DNA from: Taishania pollutisoli
Lineage (GTDB): Bacteria; Bacteroidota; Bacteroidia; Flavobacteriales_D; Crocinitomicaceae
Assembly (NCBI RefSeq): GCF_014518315.1
Contig: NZ_JACVEL010000004.1
Span: 310,001-374,000, forward strand
DNA: 64,000 nucleotides
Direction of reading: 5' to 3'
In this document: positions 56,401 through 64,000 of the stretch, one piece after another
Numbering within the stretch: position 1 is the stretch's first letter
How the letters are laid out: every line of letters starts with the position of its first letter
Program-made: the position numbers and the translations under genes
Notes under the pieces: generated by a model
Told to the model about the DNA's origin: nothing
What the model saw: the letters and a program-made list of their open reading frames with translations, nothing else
Databases searched by the model: none

Positions 56401-58824
56401 ATGAAACACCTATTTTTAACATGCATCGCATTATCCTTGCTGAGTACTGTTGCGATTGCCCAGCAAAGCCTTGAATACCAAAAACCGTCCCAGGAGATTT
56501 TAGAACTGGTTGACGTAGAGCGGGCGCCATTCGTAACAATGGATAGCAAAAAACAAACACTGGTTTATTTTTATACTTCCATGTATAAATCCATTGAAGC
56601 CGTTTCGGAAACAGAGCTGAAAATTGCAGGACAACGGATTAATCCGAAAATCAATGCACGTTCAAAAATCAGTTACATTACGAAGATTCAGGTACAGAAA
56701 AACAGAACGGGGGCCATTCAGGATGTAAAAGGATTGCCTGCTAATTTACAATTGGCGCATTATTCATGGTCTCCGAATGACTGCTTTATGGCATTTGGAA
56801 ACGTCGTCAGTAACGGAGTTGAGTTGTGGGTATTGAATATGGAGACGCTGGAAGCAAAAAAAATCAGCGATGCCGTTTTAAATGCTAATTTGGGAACACC
56901 TTTTTCCTGGTATCCGAATAGTGAAGCGCTGTTGGTGCGCACATTGCCTGCCAACAAAAAAGGATTTATCGACATCACATCAGCCGTTCCGAACGGTCCT
57001 TCAGTATTGGTGAGTGACGGAACAGTCGGGCAGAACCGGACATATCCCGATTTGTTAAAAAGCAAAGACGACGAAGAGAATTTCCGTACAATGGCACGAA
57101 GCGAATTGTACAGAATTGATCTGAACGGGTCAAAATCATTGTGGAAACAGGCAGGATTGCACAAAGGAATCAGTTTTTCACCGGATGGAGAATATGTGAT
57201 TTTGAGTACCATCGAGGAACCGTTTTCTTACCTGGTGCCATGGTCCAGTTTTGCTGAAAAAACTGTTGTTTATGATAAAACCGGGAAATTGATCCAGGAA
57301 ATTGATAACCGCCCGGCATCGGATAATTTACCGAAAGGATTCATGTCAACCCATAAATACAAACGTGCCGTTTCCTGGCGGGATGATAAACCTGCTACAT
57401 TGATTTATGTGCTGGCACTGGATGGTGGTGATCCTGAAAACAAAGTCGATTACAGGGATGAGGTATTTTCTATGGAAGCCCCGTTCAAACCGGGAACAGA
57501 AAAATCATTGCTGAAAACACAACAACGTTTTTCAGGAATCGAGTGGGGGAAAGAAGACCTTGCTATCGCTTACGATTATTGGTACAATACACGGAATATG
57601 AAGACGTATGTGTTCAATCCTTCCAATCCGTCAGCTGCACCGGTAATCTTGTGGGATCGAAATTACCAGGACAGGTACACGGAACCGGGTGATTTCCAGT
57701 CAACCAAGAATCAGTTTAACCGGGATGTATTATTGCTCGATGGCTATACTGCTTATTTGATCGGGGATGGTTTTACGCCGGAAGGGCAATTTCCGTTTGT
57801 GGATCAGATCAACTTAAAAACAAAAGCGAAAAAGACATTGTACCGTTCAAAGTATACGGATAAACTGGAATCAATCAGCGCGATTCTGGATGTGAAAAAA
57901 GGAGAATTGTTGGTGAATATACAGGCGCCGACACAATATCCGAACTATTACCTGAGAAAAATCGGAAGTAAGGCAGAACCGGTCCAGGTGACACAGTTTA
58001 AAAACCCGTTTGCTAAATTAGCGGGGATCAGTAAAGAAGTAATTACCTACAAGCGCGAAGACGGACTGGAGTTGACGGCTACACTTTACCTCCCGGCAGG
58101 ATATGACAAGGCCAAAAAAGAAAAATTGCCGATGGTAATGTGGGCGTATCCGCAAGAGTTTAAAGACAAAAGCAGTGCCGGACAGAATACAACCAATCCG
58201 AATGAATTCATTTACCCGTACTACGGTTCTCCGATTTACTGGGTCATGAAAGGATACGCGATTCTGGATGATGCAGCTTTCCCGATTGTAGGAGAAGGAG
58301 ATGAGGAACCGAATGATACCTTTATAGAACAATTGGTGAGCAATGCAAAAGCAGCAATTGACGCGGTAGATAAATTGGGGTATATCGACAGAACACGTGT
58401 TGCAGTCGGAGGGCATTCATACGGAGCTTTTATGACGGCGAACCTGTTGACCCATTCAGATTTGTTTGCAGCAGGAATTGCACGAAGCGGTGCATACAAC
58501 CGTACATTGACACCATTTGGATTTCAGGGAGAAGAACGCAATTACTGGGAAGCAAAAGAAGTATACGACAAGATGTCTCCGTTTAATTATGCAGATAAAA
58601 TGAAGACACCAATGTTACTGATTCATGGTGCTGATGACAATAACTCCGGGACATTCCCGATTCAAAGTGAACGTTATTTCCAGGCATTAAAAGGGTTTGG
58701 AGCACCTGTTCGTTATGTTGTGCTGCCGAAAGAAAGTCACGGATATGAAGCAAAAGAATCCATCCTGCATTTGTTGTGGGAGCAGGATCAGTGGTTGGAG
58801 CAACACGTGAAGCAAAAGAAATAG
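56401..58824 (+). CDS. Secreted S9-family prolyl oligopeptidase-like peptidase
   Basis: 807 aa with signal peptide (MKHLFLTCIALSLLSTVAIAQ). The N-terminal part forms a beta-propeller-like region (about 60-540) and the C-terminal alpha/beta hydrolase domain (about 560-800) holds the triad: S673 in GGHSYGAF, Asp at 745/746 in HGADDN, and H780 in ESHGYE. Probably cleaves proline- or alanine-containing peptides in the periplasm. Upstream TACTTTCG is one base off the promoter consensus; a strong terminator follows. Confidence 0.92.
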   Translation: MKHLFLTCIALSLLSTVAIAQQSLEYQKPSQEILELVDVERAPFVTMDSKKQTLVYFYTSMYKSIEAVSETELKIAGQRINPKINARSKISYITKIQVQKNRTGAIQDVKGLPANLQLAHYSWSPNDCFMAFGNVVSNGVELWVLNMETLEAKKISDAVLNANLGTPFSWYPNSEALLVRTLPANKKGFIDITSAVPNGPSVLVSDGTVGQNRTYPDLLKSKDDEENFRTMARSELYRIDLNGSKSLWKQAGLHKGISFSPDGEYVILSTIEEPFSYLVPWSSFAEKTVVYDKTGKLIQEIDNRPASDNLPKGFMSTHKYKRAVSWRDDKPATLIYVLALDGGDPENKVDYRDEVFSMEAPFKPGTEKSLLKTQQRFSGIEWGKEDLAIAYDYWYNTRNMKTYVFNPSNPSAAPVILWDRNYQDRYTEPGDFQSTKNQFNRDVLLLDGYTAYLIGDGFTPEGQFPFVDQINLKTKAKKTLYRSKYTDKLESISAILDVKKGELLVNIQAPTQYPNYYLRKIGSKAEPVQVTQFKNPFAKLAGISKEVITYKREDGLELTATLYLPAGYDKAKKEKLPMVMWAYPQEFKDKSSAGQNTTNPNEFIYPYYGSPIYWVMKGYAILDDAAFPIVGEGDEEPNDTFIEQLVSNAKAAIDAVDKLGYIDRTRVAVGGHSYGAFMTANLLTHSDLFAAGIARSGAYNRTLTPFGFQGEERNYWEAKEVYDKMSPFNYADKMKTPMLLIHGADDNNSGTFPIQSERYFQALKGFGAPVRYVVLPKESHGYEAKESILHLLWEQDQWLEQHVKQKK

Positions 58825-58849
58825 TTCGATTATTGAACACTTAATTAAA

Positions 58850-58879
58850 ACGGGCAATATACATCTGTATATTGCCCGT
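58850..58879. terminator. Intrinsic terminator, S9 peptidase / TonB-domain protein
   Basis: ACGGGCAATATAC (58850-58862) perfectly complementary to GTATATTGCCCGT (58867-58879), 13 bp, 4-nt loop, seven-plus T. Serves the + strand peptidase and probably the convergent gene. Confidence 0.92.
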
Positions 58880-58898
58880 TTTTTTATAGCTTGTTTGT

Positions 58899-59246
58899 TT
58901 ACTTGTCTGCTTTCTTGACCAGGTTGATCTTCACTTCACATTCATGGAATTGCGGATAGTGTGTTCCCGGTTCAAACTTTAATCCAAGTACATAGGTGCG
59001 TGCGCGCACCTGCAGCGGTGTTGATATTTTGGAGGATTGCTCCGGAATAATCTGGGCAGAAGTTACTTTTCCTGTCCGGTCGACTGACAGCCGGTAAACA
59101 ATTGCACCTTCTGTTGATTCATACATGGTGAATTCTGAAGGAACAGCCAGTTTTCTACCTTCTTTTACCAATTCGCCACCCATCAACTGAGCATGAGAAA
59201 CAGTACTGAAAAAACACACGGAAAAAACAAAGAAAAGCACTTTCAT
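58899..59246 (-). CDS. Secreted TonB C-terminal-like protein
   Basis: 115 aa with signal peptide (MKVLFFVFSVCFFSTVSHAQ). The mature part has the TonB-C pattern: GAIVYRLSVDRTGKVTSAQII then AR-x-YVLGLKFEPG and HECEVKINLVKK. There is no membrane anchor, so it is a free periplasmic or lipid-associated module instead of an energy transducer. Function unknown. The start is the internal Met at 59246; the longer frame upstream has no signal sequence. Confidence 0.7.
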   Translation of the reverse strand: MKVLFFVFSVCFFSTVSHAQLMGGELVKEGRKLAVPSEFTMYESTEGAIVYRLSVDRTGKVTSAQIIPEQSSKISTPLQVRARTYVLGLKFEPGTHYPQFHECEVKINLVKKADK

Positions 59247-59319
59247 AAGAGACCAAATTTTGACCAAAATAAGTAATTTTCCGTCATACAATCAATTCTT
59301 ATCGCGAATCAATGGATTA

Positions 59320-59410
59320 CTTGCTGTTTAATCATTTAAAATCCAACACCTGATCATTGATAATTAAAAACTTAATAATTGATAATTTATCATTCAAAAC
59401 TTGATCATTC
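59320..59410. repeat. AT-rich intergenic repeat, GATCATTGATAATT units
   Basis: Repeated units TGATCATTGATAATT, ATAATTGATAATTTATCATTC and TTGATCATTCAAAAT between the TonB-domain gene and the DinB gene; the same kind of sequence as at 6958-7061 and 31441-31530. Confidence 0.45.
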
Positions 59411-59969
59411 AAAATCCCCTTTCACCCAACACTCGCTTTGCTTGCTGAATATGCCGTATGTTGTGATAAATCACAAACCGGAAAGTATCTCCTAACCTTA
59501 ATTTAATCCATTTCGAAATCGAAATGCTGACTTTCGTGTGTGTCAGATCTGCTGTTCTTGCCTTTTCGAGTAACTGGAGCATTTGCTGCTGCTGATCGAT
59601 GAATTCATCAATGACGGACAGATCCAGCTGGCTGTGAATGGGATTCATTTCCTTAAATGTTTTCATCTTCTTGAGGCGTTCTTTGGGAAGCATACTGTTT
59701 GCAAAGTAATTCCCCAGCCAACCACTTTTGAAAAATTGCAACGGTGTATCAGGCGCCTTTGTATTCTTCAGACGACGCGTCAGTTCAGGGATGTAAAATC
59801 GGCCGTACAGGTTCAGGTGTTGCAGGCATTCGAGTGCACTCCAGCTATCTGTAGATTCCCGGTGATTCAATTGCTCCAGTGATTGCTCTTTTAATGCGGC
59901 TGCGTATGTAGCAATGGCCTGTGTTTGTGCCGTCAATTCGTTGAGGAGGTTCTGTGTTTTAAATTTCAT
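59409..59969 (-). CDS. DinB/YfiT-like protein
   Basis: 186 aa, four-helix bundle. Metal-binding histidines of the DinB superfamily: His in LECLQHLNLYGRF (about 49-61) and two in YHNIRHIQQAKRVLG (about 168-182). DinB_2 proteins are thiol transferase-like or of unknown function in Bacteroidota. Downstream of the Crp-like regulator gene, separated by 51 nt, possibly in one operon. Confidence 0.82.
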   Translation of the reverse strand: MKFKTQNLLNELTAQTQAIATYAAALKEQSLEQLNHRESTDSWSALECLQHLNLYGRFYIPELTRRLKNTKAPDTPLQFFKSGWLGNYFANSMLPKERLKKMKTFKEMNPIHSQLDLSVIDEFIDQQQQMLQLLEKARTADLTHTKVSISISKWIKLRLGDTFRFVIYHNIRHIQQAKRVLGERGF

Positions 59970-60020
59970 CTTTTTTTGAGCAAAATTCGGAATGTTTCAC
60001 GATTTAAAAATTGATCGAAA

Positions 60021-60536
60021 TCAAGACTTTTTTAAGCGGGATAATGTCTCCGGCGTCATCCGCAGGTAGTTGGCGATGTGTTTGTGCGGAATTTCCTGAA
60101 ACAATCGGGGGCTTCGTCTCAATACCCGTTCGTACCGCAATTTAGGAGAATTGGTCAGCAGGTCTTTTTCCCGCTCAATTTGCTGAAGAACGAGGTCTTC
60201 CAGTAGTTTCTGGTACCACAGTACATGTTCCTGCGACGAATGGATCAAACCCATGAAATCAGCTTTTGAGGCAACAGAAAGTGTTGTTTTTTTGATGGCT
60301 TGTATGATAAAGTCGGATGGCTGTCCACTTATGAATGAATCGAGGGAAACAATTATATTGTTATTGTATCCGAAGCGGATATTGCGTTCTTCTCCTTCGT
60401 CAATTGTAAAGATGCGCAGGCTTCCGCTTTCTACAAAATAGACATTTGTATCAATTGATTGATAGTCTTTTAAGTAATCATTGCGTTCCAAAATAACCTG
60501 TTTTTTAAATATCCCGGCGTCTTTAAGGTGTTTCAT
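60021..60536 (-). CDS. Crp/Fnr-family transcription regulator, short
   Basis: 171 aa. Cyclic-nucleotide-binding beta-roll (about 10-110, VYFVESGSLRIFTI ... ERNIRFGY) and a C-terminal HTH reaching RMTPETLSRLKKS. About 20-40 residues shorter than E. coli CRP because the C-terminal wing is truncated, typical of many Bacteroidota members. Conserved cAMP-contact residues are not evident, so the ligand is unknown. Divergent from the nucleoside phosphorylase gene, which it may regulate. Confidence 0.85.
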   Translation of the reverse strand: MKHLKDAGIFKKQVILERNDYLKDYQSIDTNVYFVESGSLRIFTIDEGEERNIRFGYNNNIIVSLDSFISGQPSDFIIQAIKKTTLSVASKADFMGLIHSSQEHVLWYQKLLEDLVLQQIEREKDLLTNSPKLRYERVLRRSPRLFQEIPHKHIANYLRMTPETLSRLKKS

Positions 60537-60617
60537 GCTGATGATTTACCTACTGCTGTTGTGCGATAGTGAGATAAAAATACCTATTATTGTAATACGA
60601 TTAAAATAAATACAACT

Positions 60618-61481
60618 ATGACATTTCCTGCTTCAGAATTGGTATTGGACAAACACGGGCGTGTATATCATTTAGGATTGAGTCCACAGGAACTTGCTTC
60701 AAAAGTCATTTTGGTTGGTGACCAGGATCGGGTGGAATTGGTAAGTGCGTTTTTTGATACGGTTGAACACCGTTCCCAACACCGGGAATTTGTTACACAC
60801 ACCGGTACATACAAAGGAAAACGCATCAGTGTTCTTTCCAGCGGGATCGGAACCGACAATATCGATATTGTACTCAATGAACTCGATGCGCTGGTCAATA
60901 TTGACCTGGAAAAGAGAGAGACGAACGAGCAGCATACTTCACTTGAATTGGTCCGGATCGGTACATGCGGGATTTTACAGGCAGACATTCCCGTTCATTC
61001 CTACCTGCTCAGCAAAGCAGCATTCGGGTTGGATAATGTAGCTCATTTTTACGAAATTCCGTTTTCTGAAAAGGAAACCGGACTGAAAAATACCATTTGT
61101 GAGCACCTTTCCCTTCCAAAGGAAGTTGTACCTTATTATATAGGAGCGGATGAATCGTTATTCGCACGGTTTCAATCCGGTCAGACACATGCAGGGATTA
61201 CAGTTACCAGCAGTGGCTTTTACGGACCCCAGGGGAGACAGTTAAATCTGAAAACCAAAACGACCGGATTAAATGATAAGTTAACGTCTTTCCGGAGCGA
61301 AGATATGAGAATCATCAATTTTGAAATGGAAAGTTCGGCATTGTTTGCACTTGCGAAAGCATTGGGACACAAAAGTACAACCATTTGCCTGGGAATTGCC
61401 AATCGTCCGAAAATGGAATTTTCAAAAGGATATTCCGCAGAAATGAATGAATTAATCCAGTACGTGCTCGACCGTATCTGA
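60618..61481 (+). CDS. Nucleoside (uridine) phosphorylase
   Basis: 287 aa, PNP_UDP family. GTCGILQADIPVHSY (about 118), phosphate-binding residues in VILVGDQDRVELV (about 30-42) and the substrate-binding MESSALFALAKALGHKS (about 237-253). Salvages pyrimidine nucleosides by phosphorolysis. Uridine versus other bases cannot be settled by eye; length and Bacteroidota type favour uridine phosphorylase. Confidence 0.85.
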   Translation: MTFPASELVLDKHGRVYHLGLSPQELASKVILVGDQDRVELVSAFFDTVEHRSQHREFVTHTGTYKGKRISVLSSGIGTDNIDIVLNELDALVNIDLEKRETNEQHTSLELVRIGTCGILQADIPVHSYLLSKAAFGLDNVAHFYEIPFSEKETGLKNTICEHLSLPKEVVPYYIGADESLFARFQSGQTHAGITVTSSGFYGPQGRQLNLKTKTTGLNDKLTSFRSEDMRIINFEMESSALFALAKALGHKSTTICLGIANRPKMEFSKGYSAEMNELIQYVLDRI

Positions 61482-61696
61482 TTGGGAATACGGCTCCTGT
61501 TACGGTAAGGCAGTTGTGAGGTAGTTATACACATTTACGTGTCAAATATTAATTAAATGTTAGTGAATATTCATTTTAATTTAACATTTGTACACTTTGC
61601 CTTAAAAAGAGGGTATTTAAAATGGAGAAACCCCCATTTCAATAAAAAAAGTTACACACAGGCTCTATGATTTAGTAATATTTCAAATCCTTTTAT

Positions 61697-61704
61697 TAAG
61701 TTTG
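61697..61704 (+). promoter_or_regulatory. exbB promoter -7 box TAAGTTTG
   Basis: TAAGTTTG about 38 nt before the exbB ATG, starting the ExbB/ExbD/TonB operon. Confidence 0.6.
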
Positions 61705-61742
61705 CCCTATTAACTAATGTTTAAGAACTTAAAAATTGAATT

Positions 61743-62546
61743 ATGAGTAGTAGAAAGACAGCAGGAGGATTTTCTGCACTGGTTGGTGCAATTGCAATCG
61801 TAATTGCTTTGGTTATTGGTATTGTAATTTATAAGTACATACTTGGAAATCCAGCTAACTTTATTGATAATAATCCGGAGAATGAACCATTACAAGGAAA
61901 TTATTTAGGAATTGTCTACAAAGGAGGTTTTATTGTACCGATGCTGATCGCAGTTAACATTACTGTACTTATTTATATGTTCGAGCGTTTCATTACATTG
62001 TCGATAGCGAAAGGAAAAGGTAACTTAAATGCATTTGTTACCAAATTGAAAGACTTATTGGCTTCAGGAAACATCGAAGAGGCAAAAGAAGCATGTGAAA
62101 CACAAAAAGGTTCATTGGCAAATGTTGTTGCTGCCGGTTTGGAGAAATATGAATTGATGGCAAATGACACAACATTGGATAAAGAACAAAAAATAGAAAG
62201 CATTAAGAAAGAATTGGAAGAAGCTACATCATTGGAATTGCCGATGTTGTCTAAAAACTTACCTGTACTTTCTACAATCGCTTCTATCTCGGTATTGGTT
62301 GGTTTGATCGGTACGGTAATGGGGATGATCAAATCCTTCGGTGCGATGTCACACGGAGCTCCTGATACAGCTCAGTTGGCAGCAGGTATTTCCGAAGCCT
62401 TGATCAACACGGTATTGGGTATCTCCGGTTCTTGTTTGGCGATCATTTTCTACAACTTCTTTAACACGAAGGTAGACCAAATGACACACAGCATGGATGA
62501 AGCAAGCTTCACAATTGTACAAGATTTCTCTAAGTCTGTAAAATAA
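61743..62546 (+). CDS. exbB: ExbB/TolQ/MotA-family proton channel
   Basis: 267 aa inner-membrane protein with membrane helices near 15-35, 55-78, 170-195 and 215-240. MotA_ExbB motif: LVGLIGTVMGMIKSFGAMS then GISEALINTVLGISGSCLAI (about 182-240). With ExbD it converts proton flow into force on TonB, driving outer-membrane transporters. First gene of the operon. Confidence 0.93.
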   Translation: MSSRKTAGGFSALVGAIAIVIALVIGIVIYKYILGNPANFIDNNPENEPLQGNYLGIVYKGGFIVPMLIAVNITVLIYMFERFITLSIAKGKGNLNAFVTKLKDLLASGNIEEAKEACETQKGSLANVVAAGLEKYELMANDTTLDKEQKIESIKKELEEATSLELPMLSKNLPVLSTIASISVLVGLIGTVMGMIKSFGAMSHGAPDTAQLAAGISEALINTVLGISGSCLAIIFYNFFNTKVDQMTHSMDEASFTIVQDFSKSVK

Positions 62547-62586
62547 TCTCAGACGGAAACAATATTTAATTTATTAAATTAACGAA

Positions 62587-63273
62587 ATGGCAAAGATTAG
62601 CAGACCGAAAAGTGCCCCTGCGATAGACATGACGCCTATGGTGGACCTGGCATTCTTGTTGGTTACGTTCTTTATGCTTTCGGCTAATTTCCGTACGGAT
62701 GAAGTGGTTCAGGTAGATACACCTTCAAGTATTTCAGAAATGACAATGCCTGAAAATGTAGTGTTGATCACGGTAGATCAGGGAGGGCGTGTTTATTTTG
62801 GTATTTCAGGAAAGGAAGAAGCAAAACAAAATTTGCTGAAACGAATGTCTGAAAAATACAAAGTCCCTTTTTCTCCTGAGCAGATCACAACATTTGGATC
62901 ATTGACAGACTTTGGATGTACGATCCAGGAAATGCCGGCATTTTTGAATATGTCCAGTGAAGAAAGAAAACGATTCGTAGCAGAAGGTAAAACGATGGCA
63001 ATCCCGACAGACTCCACCAATAATCAGTTAAAAGACTGGATTAATTTTGGAAACATTGAAATGTTGGCTGTTGGAGAGAAAGCTTACTTTGATGCAAAAG
63101 ACAGAGGATTGGAACCAAACATCAATGAGTTCAAACCCAAGTTTGTCTTGAAAGTTGACGGGAAAGCAGAATACCTGTACGCAAAGAGAGTAATTGAAAC
63201 ATTCCGTGATTTGAATCTCAACAACTTGAACTTTATCACGTCGTTGGAAGCAGATCCGAGAAAACCACAGTAA
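62587..63273 (+). CDS. exbD: ExbD/TolR-family protein, copy 1
   Basis: 228 aa with one N-terminal membrane helix carrying the essential proton Asp in AIDMTPMVDLAFLLVTFFML (about 13-32). Long periplasmic domain (about 60-228), longer than E. coli ExbD. Co-transcribed with exbB (40 nt spacer) and a second exbD. Confidence 0.92.
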   Translation: MAKISRPKSAPAIDMTPMVDLAFLLVTFFMLSANFRTDEVVQVDTPSSISEMTMPENVVLITVDQGGRVYFGISGKEEAKQNLLKRMSEKYKVPFSPEQITTFGSLTDFGCTIQEMPAFLNMSSEERKRFVAEGKTMAIPTDSTNNQLKDWINFGNIEMLAVGEKAYFDAKDRGLEPNINEFKPKFVLKVDGKAEYLYAKRVIETFRDLNLNNLNFITSLEADPRKPQ

Positions 63274-63276
63274 GAT

Positions 63277-63912
63277 ATGGCACAGATACAAGATACAGGC
63301 GGCCAGGAAAAAGGTGGCAAGAAAAGAGCAAAGCGAGGCGTCCCGACAATAGACATGACACCGATGGTGGATTTGGCATTCTTATTGTTGACATTTTTCG
63401 TAATGACGTCGACGTTTAGTAAACCAAAAGTAATGAGTTTGGTTTATCCTGCAAAGCCAAAAGTAGATGATCCAAAACCGACACAAGAAATTAACAATGC
63501 TGTTACTTTTTTATTGTCTGATGACCGGATTTTTTACTACCAGGATGCATTCTACCTCGAGGGGAATCCAAAAGGAAAACCTGCAACACAGTTGGAGGAA
63601 ACGGATTTCAGCCCTCAGGGAGTGAGAAAATTACTCACAGACTTGAACCGATTTGTACTTGAGAAAAAAGCAGGGTATGATCAGGAGTTGAAACGCGGGC
63701 AAATTGCCGACAGTACTTACCTGCGTTTGGTAAGAGAGGCAAAAAGTGATAACGCAGCGTTGAAAGTGTTGATCAAAACAGATGATATGGCAACGTGTAA
63801 AAACTTCATCGACTTGATTGATGAGTTGAAAATTGCTGACATCGGGGTAATTGCTCCGGTTGACATCACTGCCGAAGAGCTCAAGTTAGTTAAAGCTAAA
63901 ACGGATAAATAA
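63277..63912 (+). CDS. exbD2: ExbD/TolR-family protein, copy 2
   Basis: 211 aa, same architecture: TIDMTPMVDLAFLLLTFFVMT (about 25-45) plus a periplasmic domain of about 160 aa. Two ExbD paralogs are common in Bacteroidota TonB systems and may form a heterodimer. 3 nt after copy 1. Confidence 0.92.
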   Translation: MAQIQDTGGQEKGGKKRAKRGVPTIDMTPMVDLAFLLLTFFVMTSTFSKPKVMSLVYPAKPKVDDPKPTQEINNAVTFLLSDDRIFYYQDAFYLEGNPKGKPATQLEETDFSPQGVRKLLTDLNRFVLEKKAGYDQELKRGQIADSTYLRLVREAKSDNAALKVLIKTDDMATCKNFIDLIDELKIADIGVIAPVDITAEELKLVKAKTDK

Positions 63913-63919
63913 TTAAGCT

Positions 63920-64000
63920 ATGGAAATTATCATTTTCATTACAGTTTTGGTGTTTGTGGTGTCACTTTATGATTATTTTTCTTCAAAAAGTTGGCAACAG
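63920..64000 (+). CDS. Probable TonB energy transducer, truncated by window end
   Basis: Only 27 codons are present: MEIIIFITVLVFVVSLYDYF is a membrane helix, then SSKSWQQ. The start lies 7 nt after the exbD copy 2 stop. Position and the SSKSWQQ opening fit Bacteroidota TonB-type energy transducers, but the diagnostic C-terminal domain is outside the window. Confidence 0.6.
   Translation, partial: MEIIIFITVLVFVVSLYDYFSSKSWQQ

Overview
The window reads as ordinary chromosome of a Bacteroidota bacterium, most likely a member of the order Flavobacteriales. Supporting signs are promoters of the TAnnTTTG type instead of sigma70 -10 boxes, weak or absent Shine-Dalgarno sequences, two secreted proteins with type IX secretion (T9SS) C-terminal sorting domains, many small lipoproteins, an atpD-atpC pair separated from the other ATP synthase genes, and Flavobacteriia-type core proteins. 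A Crocinitomicaceae/Fluviicola-like origin is my guess from remembered protein character, not from a search. I saw no rRNA, tRNA, CRISPR array, prophage or integrase.

Layout. 1-8.5 kb: HAD phosphatase, orphan proteins, a PAS-LuxR regulator, a secreted Cys-repeat protein, a large AsmA-like protein, an ArsC-like protein and prfB. 8.8-12.6 kb: two convergent T9SS cargo genes, one a PNGase F homologue and one a GEVED-domain protein, sharing a strong terminator. 12.7-21.2 kb: clpB, a Gre-like protein, a DUF1003 membrane protein, xseA-xseB, an EreA/ChaN-like protein and an oxidoreductase. 21.3-29.2 kb: a decayed DUF4143-type ATPase remnant, then a three-gene heavy-metal RND efflux operon facing a two-component system. 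29.2-35 kb: a lipoprotein, metK, a polyprenyl synthase, a MORN lipoprotein and rimO. 35.2-41.7 kb: atpD-atpC, then uppS-bamA-skp-skp, an envelope-building run. 41.8-48.3 kb: glycosyltransferase with a metallo-beta-lactamase-fold hydrolase, glutathione peroxidase, a fused B12-dependent acyl-CoA mutase (IcmF type) and an IS200-like RAYT element with palindromic ends. 48.3-56.2 kb: a DUF2461 protein, the rtcB-prfH RNA-repair/ribosome-rescue operon with a possible small leader transcript upstream, and pyruvate carboxylase with a kinase-like partner. 56.4-64 kb: S9 peptidase, TonB-domain protein, DinB and Crp-like proteins, a nucleoside phosphorylase and the start of an exbB-exbD-exbD-tonB operon cut by the window end.

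The most interesting parts are the RtcB-PrfH operon with its preceding small ORF-terminator unit; the symmetrical RAYT element abutting the icmF stop codon; and the repeated placement of a TAnnTTTG box only 4-8 nt before start codons, which predicts many leaderless mRNAs. Smaller points are a PNGase F homologue lacking one catalytic glutamate, an RF2 gene whose ancestral frameshift site looks repaired by a one-base deletion, and a kinase-like protein coupled to pyruvate carboxylase. All functional statements rest on reading motifs and remembered family features; no database search was run.
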